Source: JBFAPK01 sp040676675 (lineage in GTDB: Bacteria > Actinomycetota > Actinomycetes > Mycobacteriales > Micromonosporaceae). Taken from it: DNA of 64,000 nucleotides. Below are positions 42,904 through 51,008 of this stretch, piece by piece. Numbering within the stretch: position 1 is the stretch's first letter; the number at the start of each line of letters is the position of its first letter. Below the pieces are notes generated by a model. It saw only the letters and a program-made list of their open reading frames with translations. It was not told the origin of the DNA and searched no databases. The stretch spans positions 1 to 64,000 of the forward strand of contig NZ_JBFAPK010000041.1 of the NCBI RefSeq assembly GCF_040676675.1. Reading direction: 5' to 3'. Made by a program: the position numbers and the translations under genes.

Positions 42904-43725
42904 ATGCTCGCCAAGCAGCGCCAGGCGGCGATCCTGGACCGGGTCCGGGTCGCCGGCGGGGTCCGGGTCAGCGACCTGGCGAGTGAGTTCGGCGTGTCCG
43001 ACATGACCATCCGGCGGGACCTGGAGTCGCTGGCGGACCGGGGCCTGCTGTCGAAGGTGCACGGCGGGGCGACCGCCGCCGCGCCGGGCTCGACCGACGA
43101 GCCGGGGTTCGCGGCGAAGTCGGCGCGCCAGCGCGCCGAGAAGGCGGCGATCGCGGCGCGGGCCGCCCGGCTCGTCGCGCCCGGCATGGCCGTGGCGCTC
43201 TCGGCCGGTACGACCACCGCCGAGCTGGCGTACCGGCTGGCGGCGGTGCCGGGGCTGACCGTGGTGACCAACTCGATCCCGGTCGCGGAGGCGTTCCACC
43301 GGTCCGGGCGCGCCGACCAGACCACCGTGCTGACCGGCGGGGTCCGTACGCCCTCGGACGCGCTGGTCGGGCCGGTCGCCGAGGCGGCGATCCGCTCCCT
43401 GCACCTGGACCTGCTCTTCCTCGGCGTGCACGGGATGAGCGAGCGGGCCGGGCTCACCACGCCGAACCTGCTGGAGGCCGAGACGAACCGGGCGCTGATC
43501 GGCGCCGCGCAGCGCGTCGTGGTCCTCGCCGACCACACCAAGTGGGGGGTCGTGGGGATCTCGTCGATGGCCCGGCTGACCGACGTGCAGACGCTGGTCA
43601 CCGACGCGGGGCTGCCGGCGGCGGGGCGGGAGGCGCTGGCGGCCGCGGTGGGCGAGCTCGTCGTCGTCGCGGCGCCGGGCACCCCCACCTCGGCGTTGCC
43701 GGCCGCGCCGGCGCCGCCCCTATAA
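42904..43725 (+). CDS. DeoR family transcriptional regulator
   Basis: A 273-residue sugar-phosphate-responsive repressor. The HTH is at the N-terminus: LAKQRQAAILDRVRVAGGV and FGVSDMTIRRDLESLADRG; the sensor domain has GMAVALSAGTTTAELA and LLFLGVHGMSERAGLTTPN and VVLADHTKWG. DeoR proteins usually control neighbouring sugar genes; none is adjacent, so the regulon is elsewhere. ATG 42904 is 9 nt after GGAGG; GTG 42898 is closer but less likely. Confidence 0.93.
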   Translation: MLAKQRQAAILDRVRVAGGVRVSDLASEFGVSDMTIRRDLESLADRGLLSKVHGGATAAAPGSTDEPGFAAKSARQRAEKAAIAARAARLVAPGMAVALSAGTTTAELAYRLAAVPGLTVVTNSIPVAEAFHRSGRADQTTVLTGGVRTPSDALVGPVAEAAIRSLHLDLLFLGVHGMSERAGLTTPNLLEAETNRALIGAAQRVVVLADHTKWGVVGISSMARLTDVQTLVTDAGLPAAGREALAAAVGELVVVAAPGTPTSALPAAPAPPL

Positions 43726-43726
43726 T
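43721..43726 (+). promoter_or_regulatory. consensus -10 TATAAT overlapping the deoR stop codon
   Basis: TATAAT contains the TAA of the DeoR gene (43723-43725), with TTGCCG 19 bp upstream. It would transcribe the STAS gene from about 43733. Confidence 0.55.
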
Positions 43727-43777
43727 TGCTGGACTGCAAGCATCCGGCGGGCGGTCCCGGGACGAGAGGGCGACGCT

Positions 43778-44158
43778 GTGGGCTTCAGTGTCACGTACGC
43801 CGAGCGGGAGGGGATCGCTCGGCTGCGGTTGACCGGTGAGCTCGACATGACCAGCGCGCCGGAGTTCAACGAGGCGGTCGACCGCCTGATCGGCACGGGC
43901 TGGTACCGGCTGCTGGTCGACCTGGCCGAACTGGACTTCTGCGACTCCATCGGGATGGGTGCCCTGGTCCGCGGCGACAACCTCGGCACGGCGGCGGGCG
44001 GGTGGCTGCGGATCACGGGTGCGACCGGCCGGGTGGCCCGGGTGCTGCGGATCAGCGGCCTCGGTGACGTCCTCGGCTACGACGGGGAAGGCGACGACCC
44101 GATCGCCCTGCTGCGTCCGGTGCATGGACCGGGTGAGGATCGCGGCGGCGACGGGTGA
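43778..44158 (+). CDS. STAS domain anti-sigma factor antagonist
   Basis: A 126-residue SpoIIAA-like protein: LTGELDMTSAPEFNEAVD, VDLAELDFCDSIGMGALV (phosphorylatable Ser57 in the D-S motif) and IGMGALVRG. It would be phosphorylated by an anti-sigma kinase and bind it when dephosphorylated. No kinase is adjacent. GAGAGGG precedes the GTG start. Together with the response regulator just downstream it suggests a stress signalling module. Confidence 0.92.
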   Translation: MGFSVTYAEREGIARLRLTGELDMTSAPEFNEAVDRLIGTGWYRLLVDLAELDFCDSIGMGALVRGDNLGTAAGGWLRITGATGRVARVLRISGLGDVLGYDGEGDDPIALLRPVHGPGEDRGGDG

Positions 44159-44236
44159 TGGGATAGATTGCCCGCCGGCGGACGAAACGCGCCGATCGTT
44201 CTCCGACCCGACCCCGGATCAAGGCAGGTTTCTCAC

Positions 44237-44683
44237 ATGGTGGCAGGCAGGTCGGGACCGGTACGGATTCTCGTGGTGGACGACGACCCGGGGGACGTGC
44301 TGATGATCGAGGAGGCCCTGGCCGACTCCGACGTCGACAAGGTCATCGATGTGGTGAGCGACGGTCAGGAGGCGATGGAGTTCCTGCGCGGGCAGGGGCG
44401 GCACGCCGGCGCCCCGCGTCCGGACCTCGTCCTGCTCGACCTGAACATGCCGAAGATGGACGGGCGCCAGGTGCTCGGCGAGGTCAAGGGCGACCCGGAC
44501 CTGCGGACGATCCCGATCGTCGTGCTCACCACGTCCAGCTCCGACACGGACGTCATCGGCAGCTACACCCTCCAGGCCAACGCGTACGTGACCAAGCCGA
44601 TCGACCTGGACGACTTCAACGACGTGGTACGCCGGATCGACGAGTTCTTCGGCCGCGTCGTGGTGCTGCCCAAGCAGTCCTGA
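44237..44683 (+). CDS. single-domain response regulator (CheY/Rcp1-like)
   Basis: A 148-residue receiver domain with no output domain: ILVVDDDPGDVLMIEEAL (acidic triad), LVLLDLNMPKMDG (phospho-acceptor Asp68), VVLTTSSSD (Thr switch) and AYVTKPID (Lys). The extended loop with GRHAGAPRPD is typical of Rcp1-type regulators paired with phytochrome or hybrid kinases. The kinase is not in this window. ATG 44237 is preferred over the 69-nt-longer frame. Confidence 0.92.
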   Translation: MVAGRSGPVRILVVDDDPGDVLMIEEALADSDVDKVIDVVSDGQEAMEFLRGQGRHAGAPRPDLVLLDLNMPKMDGRQVLGEVKGDPDLRTIPIVVLTTSSSDTDVIGSYTLQANAYVTKPIDLDDFNDVVRRIDEFFGRVVVLPKQS

Positions 44684-44969
44684 TCGGCCGCTGACCAGCC
44701 CTGACCGGGCCCGACGCGCCGGCTCCGACCCCACGGGTCGGCCCTGGCTCGACGCCCGACCCGGCGGTCCGGCCACAGCCCGAGGTCGGCCCCGAGGCCG
44801 GCCGTGGCCGGCATTGTCCCCGCTCCCGGGCGTCGCCGTGTGGGCTTCGGTAACCCGCCCCCGGCGCCTCGAATAATGAATATTTTTCTTGACTTAGCCG
44901 GATTTGCCGGGCGCGGCTCGCCAGAATCTGAGGTGGGAAGAGGGAGCCAGCTGCCTGGGGGGCGAAAGC
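44684..44969 (+). other. intergenic region with AT-rich tract
   Basis: No gene is supported. Bases 44872-44895 (aataatgaatatttttcttg) are unusually AT-rich and probably mark the promoter or a nucleoid-protein site before the DivIVA-like gene. TTGACT at 44889-44894 has no well-placed -10. Confidence 0.4.
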
Positions 44970-45494
44970 ATGGAGTTCTCCGTCGTGCACATCGGGTACG
45001 ACCAGGATCAGGTCGACTGCTGCCTGGACGAACTGGACGAGCGGTTGACGCGGATGGCGGCGCGGGCGGAGAGCGCCGCCGGACTCGATCCGGAGATCGA
45101 CGCGGTACGGGCCGGTGTGGATCGGCTGCGCGGGCTACTGGGGGGCAGCCGCCCCGAACCCGGGCCGGGTCCCGTGCCGGCCCCGGCGGGGCTGACGGTG
45201 GCCCGTGCGGAGACGGAGGCGGCCGAGATCCTGGCGCGGGCCCGCGAGGAGCTGACCGCGGCGCGCGAGGAGGCCCGGCTGGTACGGGACCGGGTCTACG
45301 CCGAGGCGGTGCAGGCGCGGCGGGACTTCGAGGCCGCGCTCTACGCCCGGCGCCAGCGGGAGCAGCGGGTCGACGAGATCCTGCGCGAGGTCACCATCGT
45401 GCCGGAGCCGGTCGAGCCGACCCCCGCGCCGACGGGGGTGCCCGCGACCCGGGTGGCGGCCAGCGGGGCGGCGGAGCGGGCCACCGAGCGCTGA
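44970..45494 (+). CDS. DivIVA/Wag31-like coiled-coil protein
   Basis: A 174-residue cytosolic protein. The N-terminus MEFSVVHIGYDQDQVDCCLD resembles the DivIVA start (GYDxxQVD); residues ~75-140 form a long coiled coil (EILARAREELTAAREEARLV, RRDFEAALYARRQREQRVDE). DivIVA homologues organise polar growth; this short form lacks the long central coil of Wag31 and is probably a paralogue. ATG 44970 has GGGGGG upstream. Confidence 0.75.
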   Translation: MEFSVVHIGYDQDQVDCCLDELDERLTRMAARAESAAGLDPEIDAVRAGVDRLRGLLGGSRPEPGPGPVPAPAGLTVARAETEAAEILARAREELTAAREEARLVRDRVYAEAVQARRDFEAALYARRQREQRVDEILREVTIVPEPVEPTPAPTGVPATRVAASGAAERATER

Positions 45495-45499
45495 CCGGC

Positions 45500-45524
45500 C
45501 CGGACGTCGATCAGCGACGTCCGG
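45500..45524 (+). terminator. terminator-like hairpin after the DivIVA-like gene
   Basis: ccggacgtcg pairs perfectly with cgacgtccgg across a 5-nt loop. There is no T-tract. It lies 6 nt after the stop, and related Cg-rich repeats follow to 45575. Confidence 0.6.
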
Positions 45525-45617
45525 CCGGCGACCGGGCTGGCCGCCGACCGGGCCGGCCGCCGATCACCGGCCGGCCCGGACGCCGGGCGCGGGTGCGTCC
45601 AGGGCGCGCCCGCGGCC

Positions 45618-46499
45618 TCAGGCGAGCAGGGCGGAGACGACGGTGGTCGCCGGACCCTCGTGCGGGGCGTAGGCGTCGGGGAATGCTGAAACCTGCACCG
45701 CCTGGGCGGCGCTGGTGACGCTCATCTGCTGCCAACCGGGGATCTGGAGCAGCGCCGCGAAGAACTGCTCGGCGGCGTACGCCGGCCGCATCAGGTCGGC
45801 GACCGCGCCCCAGCCGCTGCTGCTGCGCTGCTGGAACAGGCCGACGGAGTCGTTGTCGTACCCGACGCCCTGGTTGGGGTAGTCGAGCGACTCGGGGACC
45901 GAGGCGTTGGCCAGGTTGTAGAGGTTGCTCTCCTGCATCGCGGTGGCGATCGCGACGATCAGGCCCTTCCGGGGGACCTTCATCCGCACGCCCACCTTGA
46001 CGATGGTGTTCGCGTTGTCCATCTGGGCCTGGGTCAGCCCGGCCACCGGCTTCGGGCGCGCCGGCTTGGCCGGCTTCGGCGCGCGCTTGACCGTTTTGCT
46101 GGGCGACGGTGACGGGGTGACCGGTGGGGCGGTGGCGGTCGCGCTCGGGGTGGCGATCGGCTCGATCGGCTCCCGCTCGTACCGCGACGCCCGTTGGTCG
46201 GCGAGCTCGTCGGCCCGCTGCGCCGCGAGCGCGCTGTCCAGCGTGTCCTGGCGGTCCACCGCCGACCTCGACTCGTTCGTGACGACGAAGGCCAGGCCGC
46301 CGGCCATCATCGCGGCCAGGCCCAGCCGCACCGGCAGCGCCGAGTAGACGGGCGCGAGCCGCCGGCGCAGGTCGCCGCGCATGCGCGCGGCCCGGTGCCG
46401 CCCGGTGGCGATCGACCGAACGGGGGAGGGGGGTTCCACCGCCCGGTTGTCCGCGCCGCCGTCGATGACTTCCTGGTTTTCCGTCTCCTTGCCAAGCAC
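45618..46499 (-). CDS. membrane-anchored lysozyme-like (transglycosylase-type) protein
   Basis: A 293-residue protein: basic cytosolic N-terminus, one membrane span (about 57-74), a Thr/Pro/Lys linker, and a C-terminal domain with IATAMQESNLYNLA (candidate catalytic Glu), GVGYDNDSVGLFQQRSSSGW and AAEQFFAALLQIPGW. This domain is widespread in Micromonosporaceae and resembles soluble lytic transglycosylases; peptidoglycan cleavage is an inference. The GTG 46499 has TAACCT 6 nt upstream and no ribosome binding site. Confidence 0.8.
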   Translation of the reverse strand: MLGKETENQEVIDGGADNRAVEPPSPVRSIATGRHRAARMRGDLRRRLAPVYSALPVRLGLAAMMAGGLAFVVTNESRSAVDRQDTLDSALAAQRADELADQRASRYEREPIEPIATPSATATAPPVTPSPSPSKTVKRAPKPAKPARPKPVAGLTQAQMDNANTIVKVGVRMKVPRKGLIVAIATAMQESNLYNLANASVPESLDYPNQGVGYDNDSVGLFQQRSSSGWGAVADLMRPAYAAEQFFAALLQIPGWQQMSVTSAAQAVQVSAFPDAYAPHEGPATTVVSALLA

Positions 46500-46505
46500 C
46501 CGGTG

Positions 46506-46511
46506 AGGTTA
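46506..46511 (-). promoter_or_regulatory. putative -10 box of a leaderless promoter (lysozyme-like gene)
   Basis: TAACCT on the minus strand lies 6 nt before the GTG at 46499. Confidence 0.45.
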
Positions 46512-46846
46512 AACATCGTTCAGATCGATCTCATCTTCTCCCGGCGTGCCCTGCGTCACAGTTTCCGCAGTTCAGGCGGGCAGTCGGGTCGGCCAGGGGC
46601 AGCCGGGGTCGCCCGACGCAAGGCGGGAATGTCCGGATTGCGACCTGTGGGGGCACGACCCCGGGGCAGATCGGGCGCGCCGGTCCGCGCCCGCCGCCGC
46701 GTCGGGCGGGTCGGCCGTTCGGCTGATGGGTACGCCGGCGGGTCGGGTCGCGCCGGGTTGGGCCGAAGGGGTCGCGGGCCGTTGACGGGAGATCGAGAAA
46801 GATGCTTCCATCTATGTGTTAATACTCTTAATAGTTTCCGGAGGTC
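46512..46846. other. divergent intergenic region before the chitosanase
   Basis: No gene supported. The last 60 bases hold TTGACG (46782-46787), the AT-rich ttaatactcttaatag and GGAGG before the chitosanase ATG, so the promoter is probably there; the -10 cannot be fixed. The CG-rich part 46560-46780 shows nothing. Confidence 0.5.
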
Positions 46847-48094
46847 ATGGTGAAGCCACCGGTACGACTGGCCCTGGTCACCGCCGCGCTCGCCGCGGTG
46901 GCGGCGGTACCCGTCCTCTCCACCGCACCCGCCGACGCGGCGGAGGAGTCGGTCCTCTCCCGGGGCAGACCCGCGACCAGTTCGTCCGTCGAGGCGGCGG
47001 AGTACGCGGCCGGGAACGCCGTCGACGGCGACGCCGGAACCCGGTGGGCCAGCGCCGAGGGCGCCGACCCGCAGTGGCTCCGGGTCGACCTCGGCGCGGT
47101 CCGTACGATCACCCACGTGACCGTCGCGTGGGAGACGGCCTTCGCCCGGGCGTACCAGATCCAGACCTCGACCGACGGCGCGGCCTGGACCACCGTCTAC
47201 TCGACCGGCGGCGGCGACGGCGGGGTGGACGACCTGACCGGACTGGCCGCCTCCGGCCGTTACGTGCGGCTCTACGGCACGGTCCGGGGCACCGAGTGGG
47301 GGTACTCCGTGTGGGAGCTGACGGTCTACGGCACCGGCGGCGCTGCGACGCCCAGCCCGACCCCGACCGGGCCCGGGACGGGCGTGGATCTCTTCGACCC
47401 GCACAAGAAGGACATCGCCATGCAGATCGTCTCCAGCGCGGAGAACTCCTCGCTGGACTGGCGGGCGCAGTACGGGTACATCGAGGACATCGGTGACGGG
47501 CGCGGCTACACCGCCGGCATAATCGGATTCTGCTCCGGCACCGGCGACATGCTGGAGGTGGTGCAGCGCTACACCAACGCGGTACCGGGCAACGTGCTCG
47601 CCAAGTACCTCCCCGCGCTGCGGGCCGTCAACGGCACCGACTCGCACGCCGGCCTGGACCCCGGCTTCCCCGGCGACTGGCGTACCGCCGCCCGGGACCC
47701 GGCCTTCCAGCGGGCGCAGGACGCCGAGCGGGACGAGACGTACTTCAACCCGGCCGTCAACCAGGCCAAGCAGGACGGGCTGCGCGCGCTGGGCCAGTTC
47801 GTCTACTACGACGCGATCGTGATGCACGGCCCCGGCAGCGACCCGGTCAGCTTCGGTGGCATCCGGGCCACCGCCCTGAGCCGGGCCCGGCCGCCGTCGC
47901 AGGGCGGCAGCGAGGTCACGTACCTGCACGCGTTCCTGGACGCGCGAGTGGCGGCCATGAAGACCGAGGAGGCGCACAGCGACACCAGCCGCGTCGACAC
48001 CGCCCAGCGGGTCTTCCTCAACAACGGCAACCTCGACCTCGACCCGCCGCTGAGCTGGCGGGTCTACGGAGATCCGTACACCATCAGCTCCTAG
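46847..48094 (+). CDS. GH46 chitosanase with N-terminal CBM32 (F5/8 type C) domain
   Basis: A 415-residue secreted enzyme: Sec signal peptide (cleavage near ADA-AEE), a discoidin/CBM32 domain (~35-165: NAVDGDAGTRWASAEG, WLRVDLG), a short Pro/Thr linker, and a GH46 catalytic domain. Glu199 in IVSSAENSS and Asp217 in DIGDGRGYT match the acid/base pair of Streptomyces chitosanase; GIIGFCSGTGDMLEVV is typical. It hydrolyses chitosan outside the cell. ATG 46847 has GGAGG upstream. Confidence 0.95.
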   Translation: MVKPPVRLALVTAALAAVAAVPVLSTAPADAAEESVLSRGRPATSSSVEAAEYAAGNAVDGDAGTRWASAEGADPQWLRVDLGAVRTITHVTVAWETAFARAYQIQTSTDGAAWTTVYSTGGGDGGVDDLTGLAASGRYVRLYGTVRGTEWGYSVWELTVYGTGGAATPSPTPTGPGTGVDLFDPHKKDIAMQIVSSAENSSLDWRAQYGYIEDIGDGRGYTAGIIGFCSGTGDMLEVVQRYTNAVPGNVLAKYLPALRAVNGTDSHAGLDPGFPGDWRTAARDPAFQRAQDAERDETYFNPAVNQAKQDGLRALGQFVYYDAIVMHGPGSDPVSFGGIRATALSRARPPSQGGSEVTYLHAFLDARVAAMKTEEAHSDTSRVDTAQRVFLNNGNLDLDPPLSWRVYGDPYTISS

Positions 48095-48202
48095 CGCGCG
48101 CAACAACCGCCATTCGAGATCATGGCTGGAGTTCGAGGCTGAGGCGGCGTGCGTAGTGGGCTCGTCTCGCTCGCGCCTGGTGGCGGCGTTGGTCACGCGG
48201 AT

Positions 48203-48234
48203 GGCGCCCTCCCGTATCGGATCGGGAGGGCGCC
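48203..48234. terminator. bidirectional terminator between convergent genes
   Basis: A perfect 12-bp stem ggcgccctcccg/cgggagggcgcc with an 8-nt loop lies between the chitosanase stop and the end of the mau-like operon. Confidence 0.75.
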
Positions 48235-48254
48235 CATCTGGCTTGGCGACCGGG

Positions 48255-48536
48255 CTACGCGCCCAGGATCGGTCCGGGGCCGCTCCGTAGGCCTCGAATC
48301 AGCACAAAGTCCCCGTCGGTGGAGGTTACGTGCACGATGCCGCTGGTGCGCACCATGTCGCCGGCCGGGACGGTATGGACTCCCGGGGTGATCTGGACAC
48401 CCGGTCGCGAAAAGTGCGTGGCGAAGACATCCACCGGCTGGGTGCCCGCGACGGCCCCCGCCACGTAGACGGTTTTCGTCCCGTCCAGGTTGTTCTTGAT
48501 GAAGGCGTAACCGCGATCGGTCGGTGTTCTGGTCAT
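48255..48536 (-). CDS. unknown protein, last gene of the mau-like operon
   Basis: A 93-residue beta-rich soluble protein (VYVAGAVAGTQPVDVFATHF, GIVHVTSTDGDFVLIRG) without cysteines or signal peptide. I do not recognise it. Its ATG overlaps the stop of the preceding gene as ATGA. Its coupling to the maturation genes suggests a role in the same process, which is inference. Confidence 0.7.
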   Translation of the reverse strand: MTRTPTDRGYAFIKNNLDGTKTVYVAGAVAGTQPVDVFATHFSRPGVQITPGVHTVPAGDMVRTSGIVHVTSTDGDFVLIRGLRSGPGPILGA

Positions 48537-48949
48537 AACGGGCTCCTATCGGTCTGGATACGGGTTTCTCCGGTGGCGAACAGCGGCTCGTTGGCGGCGA
48601 CGGGCACGCCGAACATGACCTGCCGCCAGTCGCCGGAGTACGCGTAGATGCCGCAGGACGTAGCCACTCCCAATCTGGCCGGCACCCGGGACGCTTCGAT
48701 GTGGCCGTTCGAGTGACCCATGTCGTAGATGCTGTCGAGGCTCCGCCACAGCGAAAAGCTCAACAGCGTTCGTTGTTTCCACTGCACGAGTACGGTGCCG
48801 CCGAGGTAGCCCTCCGCCACGCGCCGTATCTCCTTTTTCAGCCGGTAATGCTTGGCCAGGATGACCAGCAGCCGCCATAGGCTTGGGCATTCGAAACGTG
48901 TGATGACCACCTGGCTGCGAGGGTCACTGACCCGTCCGACTCCAGTCAC
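48533..48949 (-). CDS. unknown protein of the mau-like operon
   Basis: A 138-residue soluble protein. WRLLVILAKHYRLKKEIRRV and LSFSLWRSLDSIYDMG, then WRQVMFGVP. It resembles small ferredoxin-like (ABM/spheroidene monooxygenase-type) folds in strand-helix rhythm but no residue pattern is decisive. GTG 48949 overlaps the preceding stop as GTGA, so longer upstream frames are not used. Confidence 0.65.
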   Translation of the reverse strand: MTGVGRVSDPRSQVVITRFECPSLWRLLVILAKHYRLKKEIRRVAEGYLGGTVLVQWKQRTLLSFSLWRSLDSIYDMGHSNGHIEASRVPARLGVATSCGIYAYSGDWRQVMFGVPVAANEPLFATGETRIQTDRSPL

Positions 48950-49515
48950 GACCACGCTCCCACCATTACGACGACGGCCAGGCCGACCTGCGCGACGCCC
49001 AGCGTCCGTCGCATCGGGGCGAACCATGGACGACTGATGTCGACCACCTTGGGCAGCGCCCAGTAGACGCTGCGCACCACGACCGCGATGACGCTGATCA
49101 ACGCCATGGCAGGCAGCACAAACCAAGCGGAGCCCGGGGACAGCAGACCCACCGCCGCCAACCCCACCCACAGCAGCGAGGTCGACTTCTGCGTGGTGAA
49201 CAGCAGGCCGAGATCGAGACCCCAGACCAGCCCGAGCCGACCGGGCGCCATGGAACGGACATACTTCTGAGGCACCTGACGCCACACGTGCGGCGTTCGG
49301 TTTCTCATGTCGGCGACGCCGAAGGCCGCGACGAGGATTCCCAGCAGGACCTCGCGAACGAACGCGGGTACCACCAGCGCCACGGCGGTGGCCAGCGCGT
49401 AGAGTGCCGTAGCAAGCAACATGGCCGAGACCAACTCGCCGACCATGAGTCCGGCGAGGAACCGGCTACCGTCGGCCTTGCTGCGTCGAAGCATCGGGCC
49501 GGCGACCCCGGCCAT
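48946..49515 (-). CDS. polytopic membrane protein of the mau-like operon (MauF/CcdA-like by context)
   Basis: A 189-residue protein with five predicted spans: AGLMVGELVSAMLLATALY, VREVLLGILVAAFGV, LGLVWGLDLGLLFTT and more. PHVWRQVPQKYVRSMAPG is a basic loop reminiscent of CcdA/MauF membrane electron carriers, but the usual cysteine pairs are absent. A structural or transport role in the operon is inferred. ATG 49515 has GAGG upstream. Confidence 0.65.
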   Translation of the reverse strand: MAGVAGPMLRRSKADGSRFLAGLMVGELVSAMLLATALYALATAVALVVPAFVREVLLGILVAAFGVADMRNRTPHVWRQVPQKYVRSMAPGRLGLVWGLDLGLLFTTQKSTSLLWVGLAAVGLLSPGSAWFVLPAMALISVIAVVVRSVYWALPKVVDISRPWFAPMRRTLGVAQVGLAVVVMVGAWS

Positions 49516-49524
49516 GGACTGTCC

Positions 49525-49584
49525 TCAAGGGCTCAGGACCTGCAGGACTGCTCCGACTCCCGCGACGACCAGCCACGTGACCAT
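49525..49584 (-). CDS. possible 19-residue hydrophobic mini-protein
   Basis: Between the cysteine-rich protein gene and the membrane protein gene an ATG at 49584 opens 19 codons of almost purely hydrophobic residues (MVTWLVVAGVGAVLQVL...), ending 9 bp before the next start. It could be a single-span membrane peptide or a translational coupler. Confidence 0.4.
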   Translation of the reverse strand: MVTWLVVAGVGAVLQVLSP

Positions 49585-49603
49585 TTTTGATCACTTCAAA
49601 CGA

Positions 49604-49915
49604 TTAGCTGTGCAGGCATTGTGCGGACGACTGGGCGTTGCCCGCCGTCTCACAGCAGGTGCAGTACAGCGAACCACTCACCGCGCAGCCCCAGATGTAC
49701 GAGGCTCTGGCGTGGCAGTCGTTGTAGTCGATGTAGTTCGGATCCCCCGGGGGGTGCTCGAGGTTGCAGCACTGCGGGGCCCGCGGAGCGGCGCCGGCCA
49801 TCTCGGGCTTGGCCGCGAACAGGGTGGCGGCGGAGGCGATGGCGCCCGCCCCGATCCCGCGGAGAACACCGCGACGTGATCCCCGGATCGTGCTGATGAG
49901 CTTTTTCTTGCTCAT
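49604..49915 (-). CDS. Tat-exported cysteine-rich mini-protein, MADH light chain-like
   Basis: A 103-residue precursor. SRRGVLRG (Arg14-Arg15) plus a hydrophobic stretch to the AGA cleavage site (~residue 42) is a Tat signal, so it is exported folded. The ~61-residue mature part has eight cysteines (49, 50, 67, 77, 85, 87, 88, 100) and one tryptophan (75) in YIWGCAVSGSLYCTCC. As I recall, the methylamine dehydrogenase light chain has a similar W-x-x-C-S-I-D-G-x-x-C-x-C around its quinone-forming Trp57. The C-terminal half with Trp108 is missing here. ATG 49915 overlaps the mauD-like stop as ATGA. Confidence 0.8.
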   Translation of the reverse strand: MSKKKLISTIRGSRRGVLRGIGAGAIASAATLFAAKPEMAGAAPRAPQCCNLEHPPGDPNYIDYNDCHARASYIWGCAVSGSLYCTCCETAGNAQSSAQCLHS

Positions 49916-50463
49916 GACACTCCTTCCCGTGCCTTGACTTCCCGTGCCTTGACGACAGTCTGGATAAGGTCGGTAGCCTTCGTGAACGAGTACGCCTGGG
50001 CCAGTGCTCCTCTCTCCATCAGCAGTCCGGTCGGACTGATGTTCACGCCGAAGTTGCCGGAAATCCACGCTCCTTTCTCGTCGACCAGGTGTGGGTAACG
50101 GGCCAGCGAGTGGCGCGCGGCGAACTCCTCGCCGATGTTCCGCCCCGCCGCCGAAACGAGGACACCGATCGGGATGTCCAGCTTGTCGGGGGCGAGCAGC
50201 GCCAGTTCCTTGGCCACGTTGGTGCAGGTGCTGCAGACCGGACTCAGGACCAGAATCAGCGCCTGCGGAGCATCCCCGAGCGCGCTCAGGTCGTCGGGCC
50301 AGTGTGTCGGGGCCGTGCCCTGCTGGAACTCCGTGAGCGGCCGCACGGGGTCCTCGGCCGGCTCGCCGTCCGGGATGCGTCGCGCCAGCTCGCCCACCAT
50401 GGCGTACAGCACGACGATGGCGAGGGTGATGAGCAGGAAGGCGATCGGCAGGATGACACCCAT
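49912..50463 (-). CDS. MauD-like membrane-anchored thioredoxin-fold protein
   Basis: A 183-residue protein: an N-terminal span (about 3-22, LPIAFLLITLAIVVLYAMV) and an extracytoplasmic redoxin domain with LVLSPVCSTCTNVAKEL (Cys77-x-x-Cys80) and a cis-Pro loop ISPTGLLMERG. MauD and TlpA proteins form or isomerise disulfides in exported redox proteins; here the natural substrate is the eight-cysteine protein encoded next. It follows the mauE-like gene by 5 bp. Confidence 0.88.
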   Translation of the reverse strand: MGVILPIAFLLITLAIVVLYAMVGELARRIPDGEPAEDPVRPLTEFQQGTAPTHWPDDLSALGDAPQALILVLSPVCSTCTNVAKELALLAPDKLDIPIGVLVSAAGRNIGEEFAARHSLARYPHLVDEKGAWISGNFGVNISPTGLLMERGALAQAYSFTKATDLIQTVVKAREVKAREGVS

Positions 50464-50468
50464 GACGA

Positions 50469-51008
50469 CTACTCCGTTCTTGCGCGCAGAGCACTGACCA
50501 TCACTCGGATGCGGTCACGGTTCGACCAGAACAGCCATCCGATCGACGCGATCGCCGTGCACATCGAGGTGTAGGCGGCTACGTTCGCGGGCTCCGCCGG
50601 CGGCGGTGCCCAGAAGTTCACGGCGGCCACCAGAAGCAGGAGCAGGCCCGCCGCGATATTGACAGTGCCCAGCGGCCTCGTGCTACTGGCACCGAAGCAG
50701 CCGCACGGCTGCTGGCTGCCCTTCAGGAGCCCCGCGACACCGAGCAGCACGAAGCCCGCGCCGAGCAACGCCACCAGGATTTGGCCTGGAAGCCGCAGGG
50801 TCGCGATGACGGTCGAGAGCGCGGCCAAGCCCTCCGCCAAGGCGGTCGCGCGCACAATGCCGCTACCGGATCGCATGAGCCCGGGGAACAACTCGGAAAG
50901 TGCGGAGGCGGTCAGCCCTGGCGTGACCAGCTTGCCGGCACTGGCACGTATCAACAGTGTGGCCAGGACGACGTTGCCGCATATCAGGACGCTATCTGTG
51001 GCGCTCAT
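50469..51008 (-). CDS. MauE/DoxX family redox-associated membrane protein
   Basis: A 179-residue protein with four or five spans and the hallmark QQPCGCFGASS (Cys102, Cys104) after the third span. MauE is needed for light-chain maturation in methylotrophs, probably by shuttling electrons to the MauD-type protein. ATG 51008 is favoured because a 14-codon leader ORF ends there in an ATGA overlap; TTG 51026 is the alternative. First structural gene of the operon. Confidence 0.85.
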   Translation of the reverse strand: MSATDSVLICGNVVLATLLIRASAGKLVTPGLTASALSELFPGLMRSGSGIVRATALAEGLAALSTVIATLRLPGQILVALLGAGFVLLGVAGLLKGSQQPCGCFGASSTRPLGTVNIAAGLLLLLVAAVNFWAPPPAEPANVAAYTSMCTAIASIGWLFWSNRDRIRVMVSALRARTE

